DNA of 64,000 nucleotides from Chitinophagales bacterium. GTDB lineage: Bacteria; Bacteroidota; Bacteroidia; Chitinophagales; LD1. The stretch is taken from NCBI GenBank assembly GCA_026129525.1, contig JAHCHW010000003.1:84764-148763 (forward strand). The letters are read 5' to 3'. The notes under the pieces were generated by a model, which made no database searches, was not told the DNA's origin, and saw only the letters and a list, made by a program, of their open reading frames with translations. Shown one piece after another: positions 41,988-50,760 of the stretch. The translations under genes and the position numbers were made by a program. Within the stretch, counting starts at the first letter, position 1. Each line of letters starts with the position of its first letter.

Positions 41988-42018
41988 AAAAGGTCGGCTT
42001 TACAAAGCCGACCTTTTT
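41988..42018 (+). terminator. Rho-independent terminator after the adhesin gene
   Basis: AAAAGGTCGGCTTT and AAAGCCGACCTTTTTT form an 11-bp-or-longer GC-containing stem with a very small loop followed by six T residues, 24 bp after the adhesin stop. The symmetric A- and T-tracts allow termination in both directions. Confidence 0.92.
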
Positions 42019-42030
42019 TATTTTCAGCGC

Positions 42031-42828
42031 ATGGAACTGAAGGGAAAAGTAGTTTGGCTAACGGGTGCTTCATCGGGTATTGGCGAAGCATTAACTTATG
42101 CGCTTGCCAAGGAAGGTGCGCGACTGGTAATATCGGCAAGAAGAAAAGAAGAATTAGAAAGAGTTAGGATGAGAACTGGTTTGTCTGAAGCCGACATTAT
42201 GATACTGCCCTTGGATTTAAAAAAGCAGGAGGAGTTTGAAGCCAAGAAGGATGAAGTATTGGCAAGGTTTGGGCGAATTGATGTGCTGCTAAATAACGGT
42301 GGAGTTAGCCAACGTTCTTTAGCAAAAGATACGCATGTGGATGTTGACAGGCAATTGTTTGAAGTAAATTTTTTCGGCACACTTGCTCTTACTAAAGTTG
42401 TGCTTCCGGTGTTGTTGAAGCAACAGAGCGGTTTGATAGTAGCCGTAAGCAGTGCAGTAGGTAAGTTCGGCTCGCCCTGGCGAAGCGGCTATGCTGCCAG
42501 TAAACATGCTTTGCATGGTTTCTTCGATTCGCTGCGCGCAGAGGTGCATAATGATGGCATTCGCGTGTTGCTTGTTTGCCCAGGTTTCGTGGTTACGAAT
42601 ATTTCTTACAATGCACTGAAAGGCGATGGAACAAAGCTGAGCAGTATGGATAATGCTACTTCAAAAGGAATTAGCAAAGAAGAATGTGCGCGACAAATTA
42701 TTGCCGCTATAAAATCGGATAAAGAAGAAGTAGTCGTTTCCAATTTCAAGGAAAAATTGGGGGTGTATGTAAAACGATTTCTGCCTTCTTTGTTTTCGTT
42801 GATGATAAGAAAAGTAGCAGTGCGATAG
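42031..42828 (+). CDS. Short-chain dehydrogenase/reductase
   Basis: A classical SDR of 265 aa: cofactor motif TGASSGIGEA (about residue 11), NNGG replacing the usual NNAG, catalytic Ser in VSSAVGKFG and YAASKHAL (Y-x3-K), then PGFVVTNIS. The N-terminal pattern with Arg after the first strand (ISARRKEEL) suggests NADP(H). Sequence resembles DHRS7-like bacterial SDRs. Substrate unknown; no pathway neighbours. It is convergent with creD. Confidence 0.88.
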   Translation: MELKGKVVWLTGASSGIGEALTYALAKEGARLVISARRKEELERVRMRTGLSEADIMILPLDLKKQEEFEAKKDEVLARFGRIDVLLNNGGVSQRSLAKDTHVDVDRQLFEVNFFGTLALTKVVLPVLLKQQSGLIVAVSSAVGKFGSPWRSGYAASKHALHGFFDSLRAEVHNDGIRVLLVCPGFVVTNISYNALKGDGTKLSSMDNATSKGISKEECARQIIAAIKSDKEEVVVSNFKEKLGVYVKRFLPSLFSLMIRKVAVR

Positions 42829-42841
42829 ATGTTACAACGAA

Positions 42842-42878
42842 AAGCCGCAGCAAAACGTTTCCCGTTCTACTGCGGCTT
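42842..42878. terminator. Bidirectional terminator between SDR and creD
   Basis: AAGCCGCAG (42842-42850) pairs with CTGCGGCTT (42870-42878) around a 19-nt loop, in the 72-bp gap between two convergent genes. There is an A-rich run on the left and a weak T-tract on the right, so it can serve both directions only moderately well. Confidence 0.6.
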
Positions 42879-42900
42879 AGAGATAGCTCTTCCCCTATAG

Positions 42901-44220
42901 TTAAATGGTTTCCTTGTTTAGTTTACGGGAGAAATACATGAGTATAGCAAGTGTTACAAACAACCCGATAGAGCCTATTAGCAGGGAGAGGTCTTCTAAC
43001 TGCAAAGTGGTAAAGAGGAATACATATAACAGTGCCTGAATAACTCCCGCCATAATTGCGTAAAGTTTATTATCGAGAACGCTAATGGAGAACAATGCAA
43101 TTAGCGAAGTAACGGCAGCAGCCGATATAAAATACGAAGTATTGAAGCCGAGCCACTCGGAAAGGGAGAGGAGCAACAAGTAAAAAATACTGATGGCAAG
43201 CCCTATAAGCAGGTACTGCACAGGATGAACGCTGATTCCTGATTTCAATTCGATGATAAAGTAAAAAATGAAGGTGAGGGATATAAATAATACGCAATAA
43301 CGAACGGAGCGATGCGATTTTTGATATTCATCTGCTGCAATCCACATTTTTACACCAAAATTGGAACCTTGCAGTTTATCGTTGTAACCGTTCCAGTGTT
43401 GCACAAAATTTCTGTTTAGTTCCAACACTTTCCATTCAGCCGTAAAGCCGTCTTTGTTTTCGGCATGATTGGTAGGCAGAAAAGCGCCATCGAATGAGGG
43501 TGTTGCCCAATTGGAGGTAATGTTTACGCTGTTGTTTTTTCCTACGGGAGTAAAGTATAAAGATTGAGAGCCTGCAAGTTCTAAATCAAATTCAAAGTTT
43601 CCTCCGTTGCCAAACTGTGAGTAGTTGAGAGGGAAACTTATGCCACTGGAGAGCACTTCATGAATTACGCCCGGTTCTGCCTTTATTGTACTGCTGTCCC
43701 ATCCAAGAGCTACCTTATTGCGAATAGCGCGAACATCGGAGATACCAACCATTAGCTTTGCCTCAGCAAAGTTGGCATTGGGCGGTAAGGCGGGTAACAC
43801 ATTCATAAAGCCATTGGCAAAATCACCTTTAACATGAAGTTTGGTTTCGTATAGCACTGCTTCGTAAATGCCGCGGTGCCGCTTTTGCGACTGCATATTG
43901 CCGGTTACTTCCAAATTATCAGGCAAATAGTAGGCATAGGTTTTTACACTGTAAACTTGTCCACGCTCATCTTTTCGCTGTTCATCGAACGGAATGGCAA
44001 GTATGGGTCCGGTTACAGTTTGCTGCCTTCCCCATTTATCGCTGATTTCATTTACAGCACTGTCGTGGTTGGTTTGCCGTTCGTAAATGAGGCTTTGAAT
44101 CATGCTGGAGGGGATGAGCAGGACAAGAATAAGCACTCCGATTAGAAATAAACGGATGGTAGGCGACATCCTTACTTTGTTCACCATTTTTTCGGTGAAC
44201 GATACATTTTCATTTTCCAT
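42901..44220 (-). CDS. creD: CreD-family inner membrane protein
   Basis: The 439-aa protein has one N-terminal helix (about 22-44), a large periplasmic domain (45-310) with GPILAIPFDEQ and an RGIYEAVLYETKL motif, and five C-terminal helices (about 310-430). This layout and the motif order are those of CreD (also called CET), a protein regulated by CreBC in Enterobacteria and linked to envelope integrity and colicin tolerance. The two-component genes creBC are not adjacent here, so its regulation is unknown. Confidence 0.9.
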   Translation of the reverse strand: MENENVSFTEKMVNKVRMSPTIRLFLIGVLILVLLIPSSMIQSLIYERQTNHDSAVNEISDKWGRQQTVTGPILAIPFDEQRKDERGQVYSVKTYAYYLPDNLEVTGNMQSQKRHRGIYEAVLYETKLHVKGDFANGFMNVLPALPPNANFAEAKLMVGISDVRAIRNKVALGWDSSTIKAEPGVIHEVLSSGISFPLNYSQFGNGGNFEFDLELAGSQSLYFTPVGKNNSVNITSNWATPSFDGAFLPTNHAENKDGFTAEWKVLELNRNFVQHWNGYNDKLQGSNFGVKMWIAADEYQKSHRSVRYCVLFISLTFIFYFIIELKSGISVHPVQYLLIGLAISIFYLLLLSLSEWLGFNTSYFISAAAVTSLIALFSISVLDNKLYAIMAGVIQALLYVFLFTTLQLEDLSLLIGSIGLFVTLAILMYFSRKLNKETI

Positions 44221-44577
44221 AGTTGTGGGTTTTAGTTGGTGCTTTAACGCTAAGTGTATAAAGAAAGTGCTTTGAAATTCAAAGTTAACATATTTTTACA
44301 TTGATTATAGGAAATGCCATTTTGATGAGCCTTCAATTTTAGCATCTCGAAATGCCGATCGATTGTTCTCTGTGAAAAAGTTAAAAGGCATATTGTAGTA
44401 TGCTTCTACTTGACAGTTGGAAAGACAATAGCAAATGCTAAAGGCACGAAACATGCCGATGAGAGTGGCAAAGTATAGAACGAGGGATCAGATATACTTT
44501 TTAAAGCATAGTGCGAAGTTTATGTAATGCTAACAATTACGTAAAACTCTTTAGAGTGTAGCATGAAGCGGTAAAGC
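44221..44577. other. Non-coding region upstream of creD
   Basis: No coding frame is convincing here. There is a small palindrome GTAAT...ATTAC at about 44523-44539, and the region presumably contains the creD promoter on the right of 44221. I see no RNA structure of note. Confidence 0.4.
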
Positions 44578-44598
44578 AAAGTGTAACCATTACACTTT
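44578..44598 (-). terminator. Terminator-like hairpin at the S1P lyase stop codon
   Basis: AAAGTGTAA (44578-44586) and TTACACTTT (44590-44598) form a perfect 9-bp stem with a 3-nt loop. The TAA stop of the lyase gene lies within the stem. On the minus strand it is followed by GCTTTACC, so the T-tract is weak. Confidence 0.5.
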
Positions 44599-46101
44599 AT
44601 AAATCACATCCAAATATCTCTTCAGAATATCACTTACCATTCCGCGGAACGGAAGCGATGCTGCCATTCCGTAAACAGGAGCCATGCCTTCTTTAGTGTC
44701 AGGGTTAGCTTTAACATATTCAACGGCTTCTTTTAAATCGTTAAGGAAATGTTCCGCCACTTCGGGTTGTGTATGCCGCAAGGTTAATGCAATATGGAAA
44801 CAAGCCGGTTTGTGCAGGCCGTTCAGGTTCCAGTGTTTCTTAGTCATGCGGTCGAGTACCTGATAGATATTAAGTGTGTCGCTGCCGATGGCAATAATCC
44901 AATGCGGCTCGCCCATAATTTTTATATCGGGAATTTGCTTTATACCTGCTTTAATTTTTTCGGCAGTTTTCATAATGGCATCGGTGGCGCGCAGGTAACC
45001 ACCCTCACCCATCGAAAGCATAGCAGCCCAACAGGCGGCACTGAGTGCTCCGGGGCGGCTACCGGCAAGGGTGGGAGAGAAGTACAAGCCACCGGGCCAA
45101 TCGGTAGCCGTAAAAAACTGGTAGTGACGCAGTTCTTCTGTGCGGTACAATACCACCGAAGTTCCTTTGGCAGCATAACCGTATTTGTGTGTATCAACAC
45201 TCATAGAGGTTACCCCCGGATTGCGGAAATCAACTATCGGAATGTTGTAGCCGAGTTTTTCGGCAAAGGGAACTATAAAGCCACCGAGACAGCAATCGGT
45301 ATGAAAACCTATACCATTTTTCAGTGCAATATCGGAGAGGGCTTTTATGTCATCGAAGGTACCGTGCGGGAACGCAGGCGCTGAGCCAATCATTACAATG
45401 GTGTTGTTGTTAATGGCAGATTTAGCTGCATTTACATTGGCTGTATAATTATTGGTGACGGGGATTCGTACCTGTTTTATGCCAAAATATTGCGCAGCTT
45501 TATTGAAGGCAGTATGTGCCGTATCGGGCAATACCATTTCGGGTTCGCGAATGCCCTTTTCTTCACGCGCGCGGTCGCGGTAGGCTTTCATGGCGCATAA
45601 AATACTTTCGGTGCCGCCCGATGTAACAGAACCTACCACGGGTGCGTTGTCGGTGGTTTGCCCTTTCCCGTGCATGTGTGCCACCATTGAAATAATCTCC
45701 GCTTCAAATTTTGATGCAGAAGGAAACAAATCGCTGTGTAGTGGATTGCTTTGCGATTGCAAGGCATACGCCTTGTTTAAAAATTCAATATGTTCTTTGT
45801 CGCCATGATATATGCCCCCGCTCACATAGCCTTCTTTCCAGCGCACGCTTTCTAAATCGTGCATCTGTTGTATGTCGTTCAGAATTTTTTCGCGGTTTAT
45901 TCCTTCACTTGGCAGCGTAATATGTTTATCGAATTTACCATCGTACGGTTTCAACGAGTTTTCGAGTACCTGCATGGTTTTCTCGTTTTCGGCATCAACC
46001 AATTTTTTTAGTGCAGGTACTTTTTTAATTCTCTTTTCAATAAAAGCGGCAACCGGTGAGGGGAGCCAACCTAAGCGTTCGGAAATTTCTTCAATATTCA
46101 T
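44590..46101 (-). CDS. Sphingosine-1-phosphate lyase-like PLP enzyme
   Basis: The 503-aa protein belongs to the group II PLP decarboxylases and is closest to S1P lyase (SPL), which cleaves S1P to hexadecenal and phosphoethanolamine. Typical motifs are VRWKEGYVSGGIYHG (near 88), NPLHSDLFPSASKFEAE (about 119-135), SVTSGGTESILCAMKAYRD, and the PLP Lys in SVDTHKYGYAAKGTS (K306). It lacks the N-terminal membrane anchor of eukaryotic SPL, like the soluble bacterial enzyme. Its gene follows an FGGY kinase gene by 84 bp on the same strand. No glutamate-decarboxylase-like substitutions are evident, so SPL is the best call. Confidence 0.8.
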   Translation of the reverse strand: MNIEEISERLGWLPSPVAAFIEKRIKKVPALKKLVDAENEKTMQVLENSLKPYDGKFDKHITLPSEGINREKILNDIQQMHDLESVRWKEGYVSGGIYHGDKEHIEFLNKAYALQSQSNPLHSDLFPSASKFEAEIISMVAHMHGKGQTTDNAPVVGSVTSGGTESILCAMKAYRDRAREEKGIREPEMVLPDTAHTAFNKAAQYFGIKQVRIPVTNNYTANVNAAKSAINNNTIVMIGSAPAFPHGTFDDIKALSDIALKNGIGFHTDCCLGGFIVPFAEKLGYNIPIVDFRNPGVTSMSVDTHKYGYAAKGTSVVLYRTEELRHYQFFTATDWPGGLYFSPTLAGSRPGALSAACWAAMLSMGEGGYLRATDAIMKTAEKIKAGIKQIPDIKIMGEPHWIIAIGSDTLNIYQVLDRMTKKHWNLNGLHKPACFHIALTLRHTQPEVAEHFLNDLKEAVEYVKANPDTKEGMAPVYGMAASLPFRGMVSDILKRYLDVIYKV

Positions 46102-46185
46102 GGTGTAATGAATTGTTAGTCGTTAACATTAATAGTTAATAGGCTTTTTTCTTTACTGTCCTGCATGTGTGCAGATTTCAGCTTT

Positions 46186-47754
46186 CTACTTATTAAGTTT
46201 CATCCAAATAGGTTTATTGCGATTGTATATTTCAACAAAGCGTTCAAATCGTTCATCGTACAAAGTTTTGTTCTGTTTATTTGGCTCAAACACTTTGTTT
46301 ATTTCCACAGCTTTTGCTGCAGTGTCGGCATCCATCATACCCAATGCCATTAAAGCGAGCATAGCAGTACCGCGCGAATTTGCCATAAGCGGCTCTTTTA
46401 CTTGCTTAACCGGTCTGTTTAGTATATCGGCAATTATTTGGCTCCACACAGCAGAGTTTGCGCCACCGCCAATAAAGTTTATGGAATCAAACTCACGGAC
46501 AATCATTTTTTCGACATACATAAGCAGCCAGCGTGCATTTAAGCTAACGCCTTCCAACACTGCACGCATAATATGTTCTCGGTTGTTGCTGAGAGAAAGG
46601 TTATAAAAACCTCCGCGCACATAGTGGTCATCCACCGGTGAGCGCTCACCGTACATCCAAGGTAAAAACAAAACGCCTTCGCTGCCTGGGGCAACGCGTG
46701 CTACTGCTCTATCTACCATTTTGTAAAAATCTTCTGGAGCCGGCTGGGTGTAAAATTCATCGTTGTGATACAACAAATTGTTCTTTAAAAAGTTGAGGCA
46801 GGCACCAGCGGTTTCCTGCTCATTGGCTATTATGTATCTGCCCGGTATGGCAGAAGGAATAGTGCCCATGTTGTGAAATACATCGGTTTTTTTGAACGGC
46901 ACATGGCATACTAACCACGATGAAGTGCCTATATACATGTGCCCTTCGAAATCGCGAATGGCACCTGAACCTATTGCTGCGCTTTGTAAATCGGGCGTTC
47001 CTGAAACAACTTTTACATCGTAGTTCAAATTCAGTTCATCGGCAATGGTTTTCGATACGGTTCCTATTACCGAATTGGCAGGAACCAACTCCGGTAGTTT
47101 CTCTTTATCAATTCCGCTTAGCTGCAATAAGCCGTCATGGTAAGTGATGTTGCTTATGTCGCGATTGTCGGTTACCCAATGCAGAGTAATTGAGTCGTAG
47201 GATGCACAAAACCGTCCGGTTAGCCACAGGTTTAGGTAATCCTTAGGCTCTAAAAATTTATAGGTCCGGTCGTATGTTTCTCTCAGTTTGTTTTTGATGT
47301 AGAGAATATGTGCAATAGAATCTTTTCCGCTTTTGGTGGGCCCGCCACCGGTAAGGCGTATCCACTTCATAATCTTTCCAACACCGTAGCCTTCAACCCG
47401 GATAGGACCATGTGTAAGTTGCTTTACATATTCTGCTCCGCGCGTGTCCATCCAAATAATGCTGTTCATCAGTTCGTTGCCATTTTTGTCAACACAAACA
47501 GTGCCGCTCCATTGGGCAGTGCAATTAGCAGCAATAATGTTTTTAGTGTTTGCTCCGGTTTCGGCAACCAAACGTTTGTAGCAGGTTTTAATGGCGTTAA
47601 GCCAGTCGGAAGGACGCTGCTCTGCACCACCGCCTTCGCTTAAAAGCAGGGGCACTTCTTCGAAGGCATAGCCTATGCACCGTGCTTTCGTGTCGAAGAG
47701 GCTTACTTTGGGTCCCGAAGTACCGAGGTCAATAGTTAGAATAAGTGATGACAT
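46186..47754 (-). CDS. FGGY-family carbohydrate kinase
   Basis: A 522-aa kinase with the two-domain actin-like fold: phosphate-1 loop in LTIDLGTSGPKVSLFD, adenosine part near GGGANSAVWSQIIADIL, and the FGGY signature region between (GVLFLPWMYGERSPV). These resemble xylulokinase (XylB)-type enzymes but the substrate is not obvious; no xylose isomerase or transporter is adjacent. It is upstream of the S1P-lyase-like gene with an 84-bp gap and same orientation, suggesting cotranscription. Confidence 0.88.
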   Translation of the reverse strand: MSSLILTIDLGTSGPKVSLFDTKARCIGYAFEEVPLLLSEGGGAEQRPSDWLNAIKTCYKRLVAETGANTKNIIAANCTAQWSGTVCVDKNGNELMNSIIWMDTRGAEYVKQLTHGPIRVEGYGVGKIMKWIRLTGGGPTKSGKDSIAHILYIKNKLRETYDRTYKFLEPKDYLNLWLTGRFCASYDSITLHWVTDNRDISNITYHDGLLQLSGIDKEKLPELVPANSVIGTVSKTIADELNLNYDVKVVSGTPDLQSAAIGSGAIRDFEGHMYIGTSSWLVCHVPFKKTDVFHNMGTIPSAIPGRYIIANEQETAGACLNFLKNNLLYHNDEFYTQPAPEDFYKMVDRAVARVAPGSEGVLFLPWMYGERSPVDDHYVRGGFYNLSLSNNREHIMRAVLEGVSLNARWLLMYVEKMIVREFDSINFIGGGANSAVWSQIIADILNRPVKQVKEPLMANSRGTAMLALMALGMMDADTAAKAVEINKVFEPNKQNKTLYDERFERFVEIYNRNKPIWMKLNK

Positions 47755-47851
47755 GCTGCGAATGATTTTTGGCAGGCAGCGAAGATAGAAGGTTATCAGT
47801 AAAGCAGATGTGTACCGAGAATTTGTTTTAATGTTTACTCTTCTATAAATA

Positions 47852-47880
47852 AAAAAAGGCTGTCGCGCAGACAGCCTTTA
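47852..47880. terminator. Bidirectional Rho-independent terminator
   Basis: AAAGGCTGTC (47856-47865) pairs with GACAGCCTTT (47871-47880) with loop GCGCA, preceded by an A-tract that gives a T-run on the minus strand. On the minus strand it follows the ArsR-type gene's stop at 47905 and precedes the FGGY kinase start at 47754, so it ends the regulator transcript. Confidence 0.9.
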
Positions 47881-47904
47881 CGTGGAGGTTTGTATAGTTA
47901 TAGT

Positions 47905-48267
47905 TTAAGCACTGCCTACTGCCAACTGCTCGGCTAAAGCCATAACTTCGGCAATACGTGCTTTGTTTACAGTGTAGTAAATACATTTGCCATCTCTGCG
48001 GGTAGTTACAATGCTGGCACGTCTCATAATCGCTAAGTGCTGCGATGCCACCGACTGCTCTAACTTCAGCTTGGTGTAAATCTCCGTCACTTTTACTTCG
48101 CCTTTTGCCTCAATAGTTTCGAGGAGTTTTTTGCGAAGCGAGTGGTTTAATGCGCGCAGGGTAAGCGCGGCTCTTTTAATAGTAGCGTAGTTCACAACAA
48201 CCTTGTTGTTGCCGCTGCCTCCGAGAACGAGCTGCTCACGGATGAGTTTTTTTGCGTTGTTTTTCAT
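47905..48267 (-). CDS. ArsR/SmtB-family winged-helix regulator
   Basis: The 120-aa protein has the ArsR core: NHSLRKKLLETIEAKGEVKV, TEIYTKLKLEQSVASQHLAI (recognition helix) and IVTTRRDGKCIYYTVNKA (beta-wing). No cysteine pair of the metal-sensing alpha-3 or alpha-5 sites is present, so it is not a classical metal sensor and may sense another signal. It has its own terminator and sits divergent from the TonB receptor at 48445. Confidence 0.88.
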   Translation of the reverse strand: MKNNAKKLIREQLVLGGSGNNKVVVNYATIKRAALTLRALNHSLRKKLLETIEAKGEVKVTEIYTKLKLEQSVASQHLAIMRRASIVTTRRDGKCIYYTVNKARIAEVMALAEQLAVGSA

Positions 48268-48444
48268 TTTGCTGACACGTTTTTGTTTTGAGGCATGAAT
48301 ATACGAATTTTTATATCACAGCAGCTTGATGTATGAAAAAGAATGAAAATAGCTGCATGTTGGTATAATAAAGGTGTGTGCTAAATGAACGTAGCCGCAC
48401 AGCAGTTAGTAGTGCCTTTCGGCAAATCGTTTATATTTATTGCA

Positions 48445-50688
48445 ATGAGAAAAAGTGTATTCTTTTTCGCGGTTCAGCTAATTGTGGTGTTGGGGGTACA
48501 TGCACAAACGGGCATTATTGCCGGCACCGTAAGTGGCGATGAAGACAAATTGGAATTGGCTGCCATCCAGTTGCTGAAAACTACTTACGGCACTGCCACT
48601 GACTCCAACGGTTACTACCGAATAATCGTTCCTGCCGGAAAATATCAGTTGAAAGCCAGCTACGTGGGCTTCGAAAATTTTCAGCAACAAATAGCCGTAA
48701 AAGAGAACGAAGAACTACAACTGCACATCGTGCTTGTTCCGCTGGCATCGAAGTTGAAAGAAGTAGTAGTTACCGGCAGTATGAAAGAGGTGCGAAAATC
48801 AGAGAGTGTTACTCCGGTTGATGTGTACTCGCAAAAGTATTTCGAGCGCAACCCCGTTACCAATTTGTTTGACGGGCTTTATCAAATAAACGGGCTTTTT
48901 GCCGATGTGGATAATGGCGTGTCGAACACTACCGATGTGCAGATAAACGGATTGGAAGGTAACTACACCATGTATTTAATTGACGGTGTTCCTGCGCTTG
49001 GAAGTTTGGCAGGCATTTATGCGCTCAATGCTTTTCCGATGAGCATAGTGGACAAGGTGGAGATTGTAAAAGGCTCTTCTTCTCCGCTGTACGGCTCGGA
49101 GGCTATTGGCGGGGTCATTAATATAAAAACCAAAAGCCCGAACACCATCCCCAGGTTTAGCGCCAATGTAATGCTCACTTCTATGCTCGAAACCTATGCC
49201 GATTTTACGGTAGCGTACAAAACGGGTAAGGCGGCATCCATGCTATCGGTAAGTGCCGAAAGTTTTAATACCCGCTGGGATATTAACAGCGATAATTTTC
49301 TGGACATCCCCTTAGTAAACCGCGTAAGCGTTTACAATAAATGGGCGTTGCCCCGTGCCGATAATAAAGTGGCGAATATTTACATTCGCTATTTATACGA
49401 AGACCGTTTTGGAGGCGAAAAAAACTTGCCTAGTAAATGGCGCGGAAGCAAGCGCTACTACAGCGAAGCTATTACCACCAACCAATGGCAAGCAGGCTTA
49501 CAGTATCAATTGCCGGTAAAAGAGAACATCATGTTTCAGTTAGATTATACCGAACACCGGCAAAATGCCTGGTATGGTTACAACCGCTACAAAGGTATAC
49601 AGGCAGGTGGCTTTGCACAAGTAACCTGGAGTAAGAAAGTAGATAACATTACGGAGTTTGTGCTAGGCGCCACTTACCGCCTCGGTTATTTTGAGGATAA
49701 CACTCCGCTTTCAGCCGATTCGCTTACGGGTTATCCCCGTCTCAGCCACCTGCCGGGAATATTTTTTGAAGATGAACTGAACCTTGGTAAAGGGCACAAA
49801 ATGTTGCTGGGCGCACGGATTGATTACAGCAACCGCAACAGTTTTGTTATTTCTCCGCGCCTCAACTATAAGTGGAACAGCAAGGATAAAAACAATGTTA
49901 TCCGTGCAGGGGTGGGTACGGGCTACCGCTTACCTAATGTGGTAAACGAAGGCATAGGAGCCATGAATGGCTCGCGAAGTATTGAAGTGGAAGGTGTTTT
50001 AAAACCTGAACGAACCATTACCGGGAACCTCGGCTACAACCGCGTACAGGTTTTAAAAGGCGGATTGCTCAGTATTGAAGCATCGGGCTTTTACACCTAC
50101 TTCTTCAACTTTGTTGAACCCAATTACAACACCGATCAAACCAAAATAATTTATGCCAATAGCAAAGGTGCACAGGCTGCGGGTTTCAGCATTAATGCCG
50201 ATTTTACGTTTAACTACCCGCTTAAAGTAGGCGTTGGGGTTACTTATACTAATGTGTACGAACTGGAAGAAGAGGAAAACGGGGAGATTGAAAAAGAAAC
50301 ACCGGAACACCAACCGCCCTTTGTCGCTAACTTTTACTTGAGTTATAGTTTCCCTATACCGCAATTGAGTATTGACTGGACAGGAAACTTTGTTGCGCCT
50401 ATGCTACTCTCAACAGTTGAAAATGACTACCGCCCCGAAAAATCGCCACCTTATACAATTCAAAACATACAACTTACCAAAAAATTTCGTAGCGGGCTGG
50501 AAATTTATGCGGGCTTAAAAAACATTTTCAACTTCATACAAAAGGACCCCATCCTCCGTTCGTTCGACCCCTATAACACCACTTACAATCCCAACAATCC
50601 TGCCGACTACCGCTTCGATACCACCTACGGTTTTACTACCACACAAGGCATAAAAGGCTTTGTGGGCTTAAGGTATGTAATCAAATAA
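48445..50688 (+). CDS. TonB-dependent outer-membrane receptor
   Basis: From the ATG at 48445 the protein has 747 aa. A signal peptide (1-20) is followed by a carboxypeptidase-D-regulatory-like domain (about 22-108, GTVSGDEDKLELAAIQLLK), a plug with TGSMKEVRKSESVTPVDVYS and YLIDGVPALGSLAG (about 115-235), and a 22-strand barrel to the C-terminal Phe/Val-rich strand (GFVGLRYVIK). No surface ligand partner (SusD) gene is next to it, so it probably imports iron, cobalamin or a similar small ligand rather than polysaccharide. It is divergent from the ArsR gene, which may control it. Confidence 0.92.
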   Translation: MRKSVFFFAVQLIVVLGVHAQTGIIAGTVSGDEDKLELAAIQLLKTTYGTATDSNGYYRIIVPAGKYQLKASYVGFENFQQQIAVKENEELQLHIVLVPLASKLKEVVVTGSMKEVRKSESVTPVDVYSQKYFERNPVTNLFDGLYQINGLFADVDNGVSNTTDVQINGLEGNYTMYLIDGVPALGSLAGIYALNAFPMSIVDKVEIVKGSSSPLYGSEAIGGVINIKTKSPNTIPRFSANVMLTSMLETYADFTVAYKTGKAASMLSVSAESFNTRWDINSDNFLDIPLVNRVSVYNKWALPRADNKVANIYIRYLYEDRFGGEKNLPSKWRGSKRYYSEAITTNQWQAGLQYQLPVKENIMFQLDYTEHRQNAWYGYNRYKGIQAGGFAQVTWSKKVDNITEFVLGATYRLGYFEDNTPLSADSLTGYPRLSHLPGIFFEDELNLGKGHKMLLGARIDYSNRNSFVISPRLNYKWNSKDKNNVIRAGVGTGYRLPNVVNEGIGAMNGSRSIEVEGVLKPERTITGNLGYNRVQVLKGGLLSIEASGFYTYFFNFVEPNYNTDQTKIIYANSKGAQAAGFSINADFTFNYPLKVGVGVTYTNVYELEEEENGEIEKETPEHQPPFVANFYLSYSFPIPQLSIDWTGNFVAPMLLSTVENDYRPEKSPPYTIQNIQLTKKFRSGLEIYAGLKNIFNFIQKDPILRSFDPYNTTYNPNNPADYRFDTTYGFTTTQGIKGFVGLRYVIK

Positions 50689-50760
50689 CAAGTTAGGGTT
50701 CAATTGGTGTTTGCTCCCCGTTTATTTTCTACCTTCGAACCTCTAAAAAATATGTACGTT

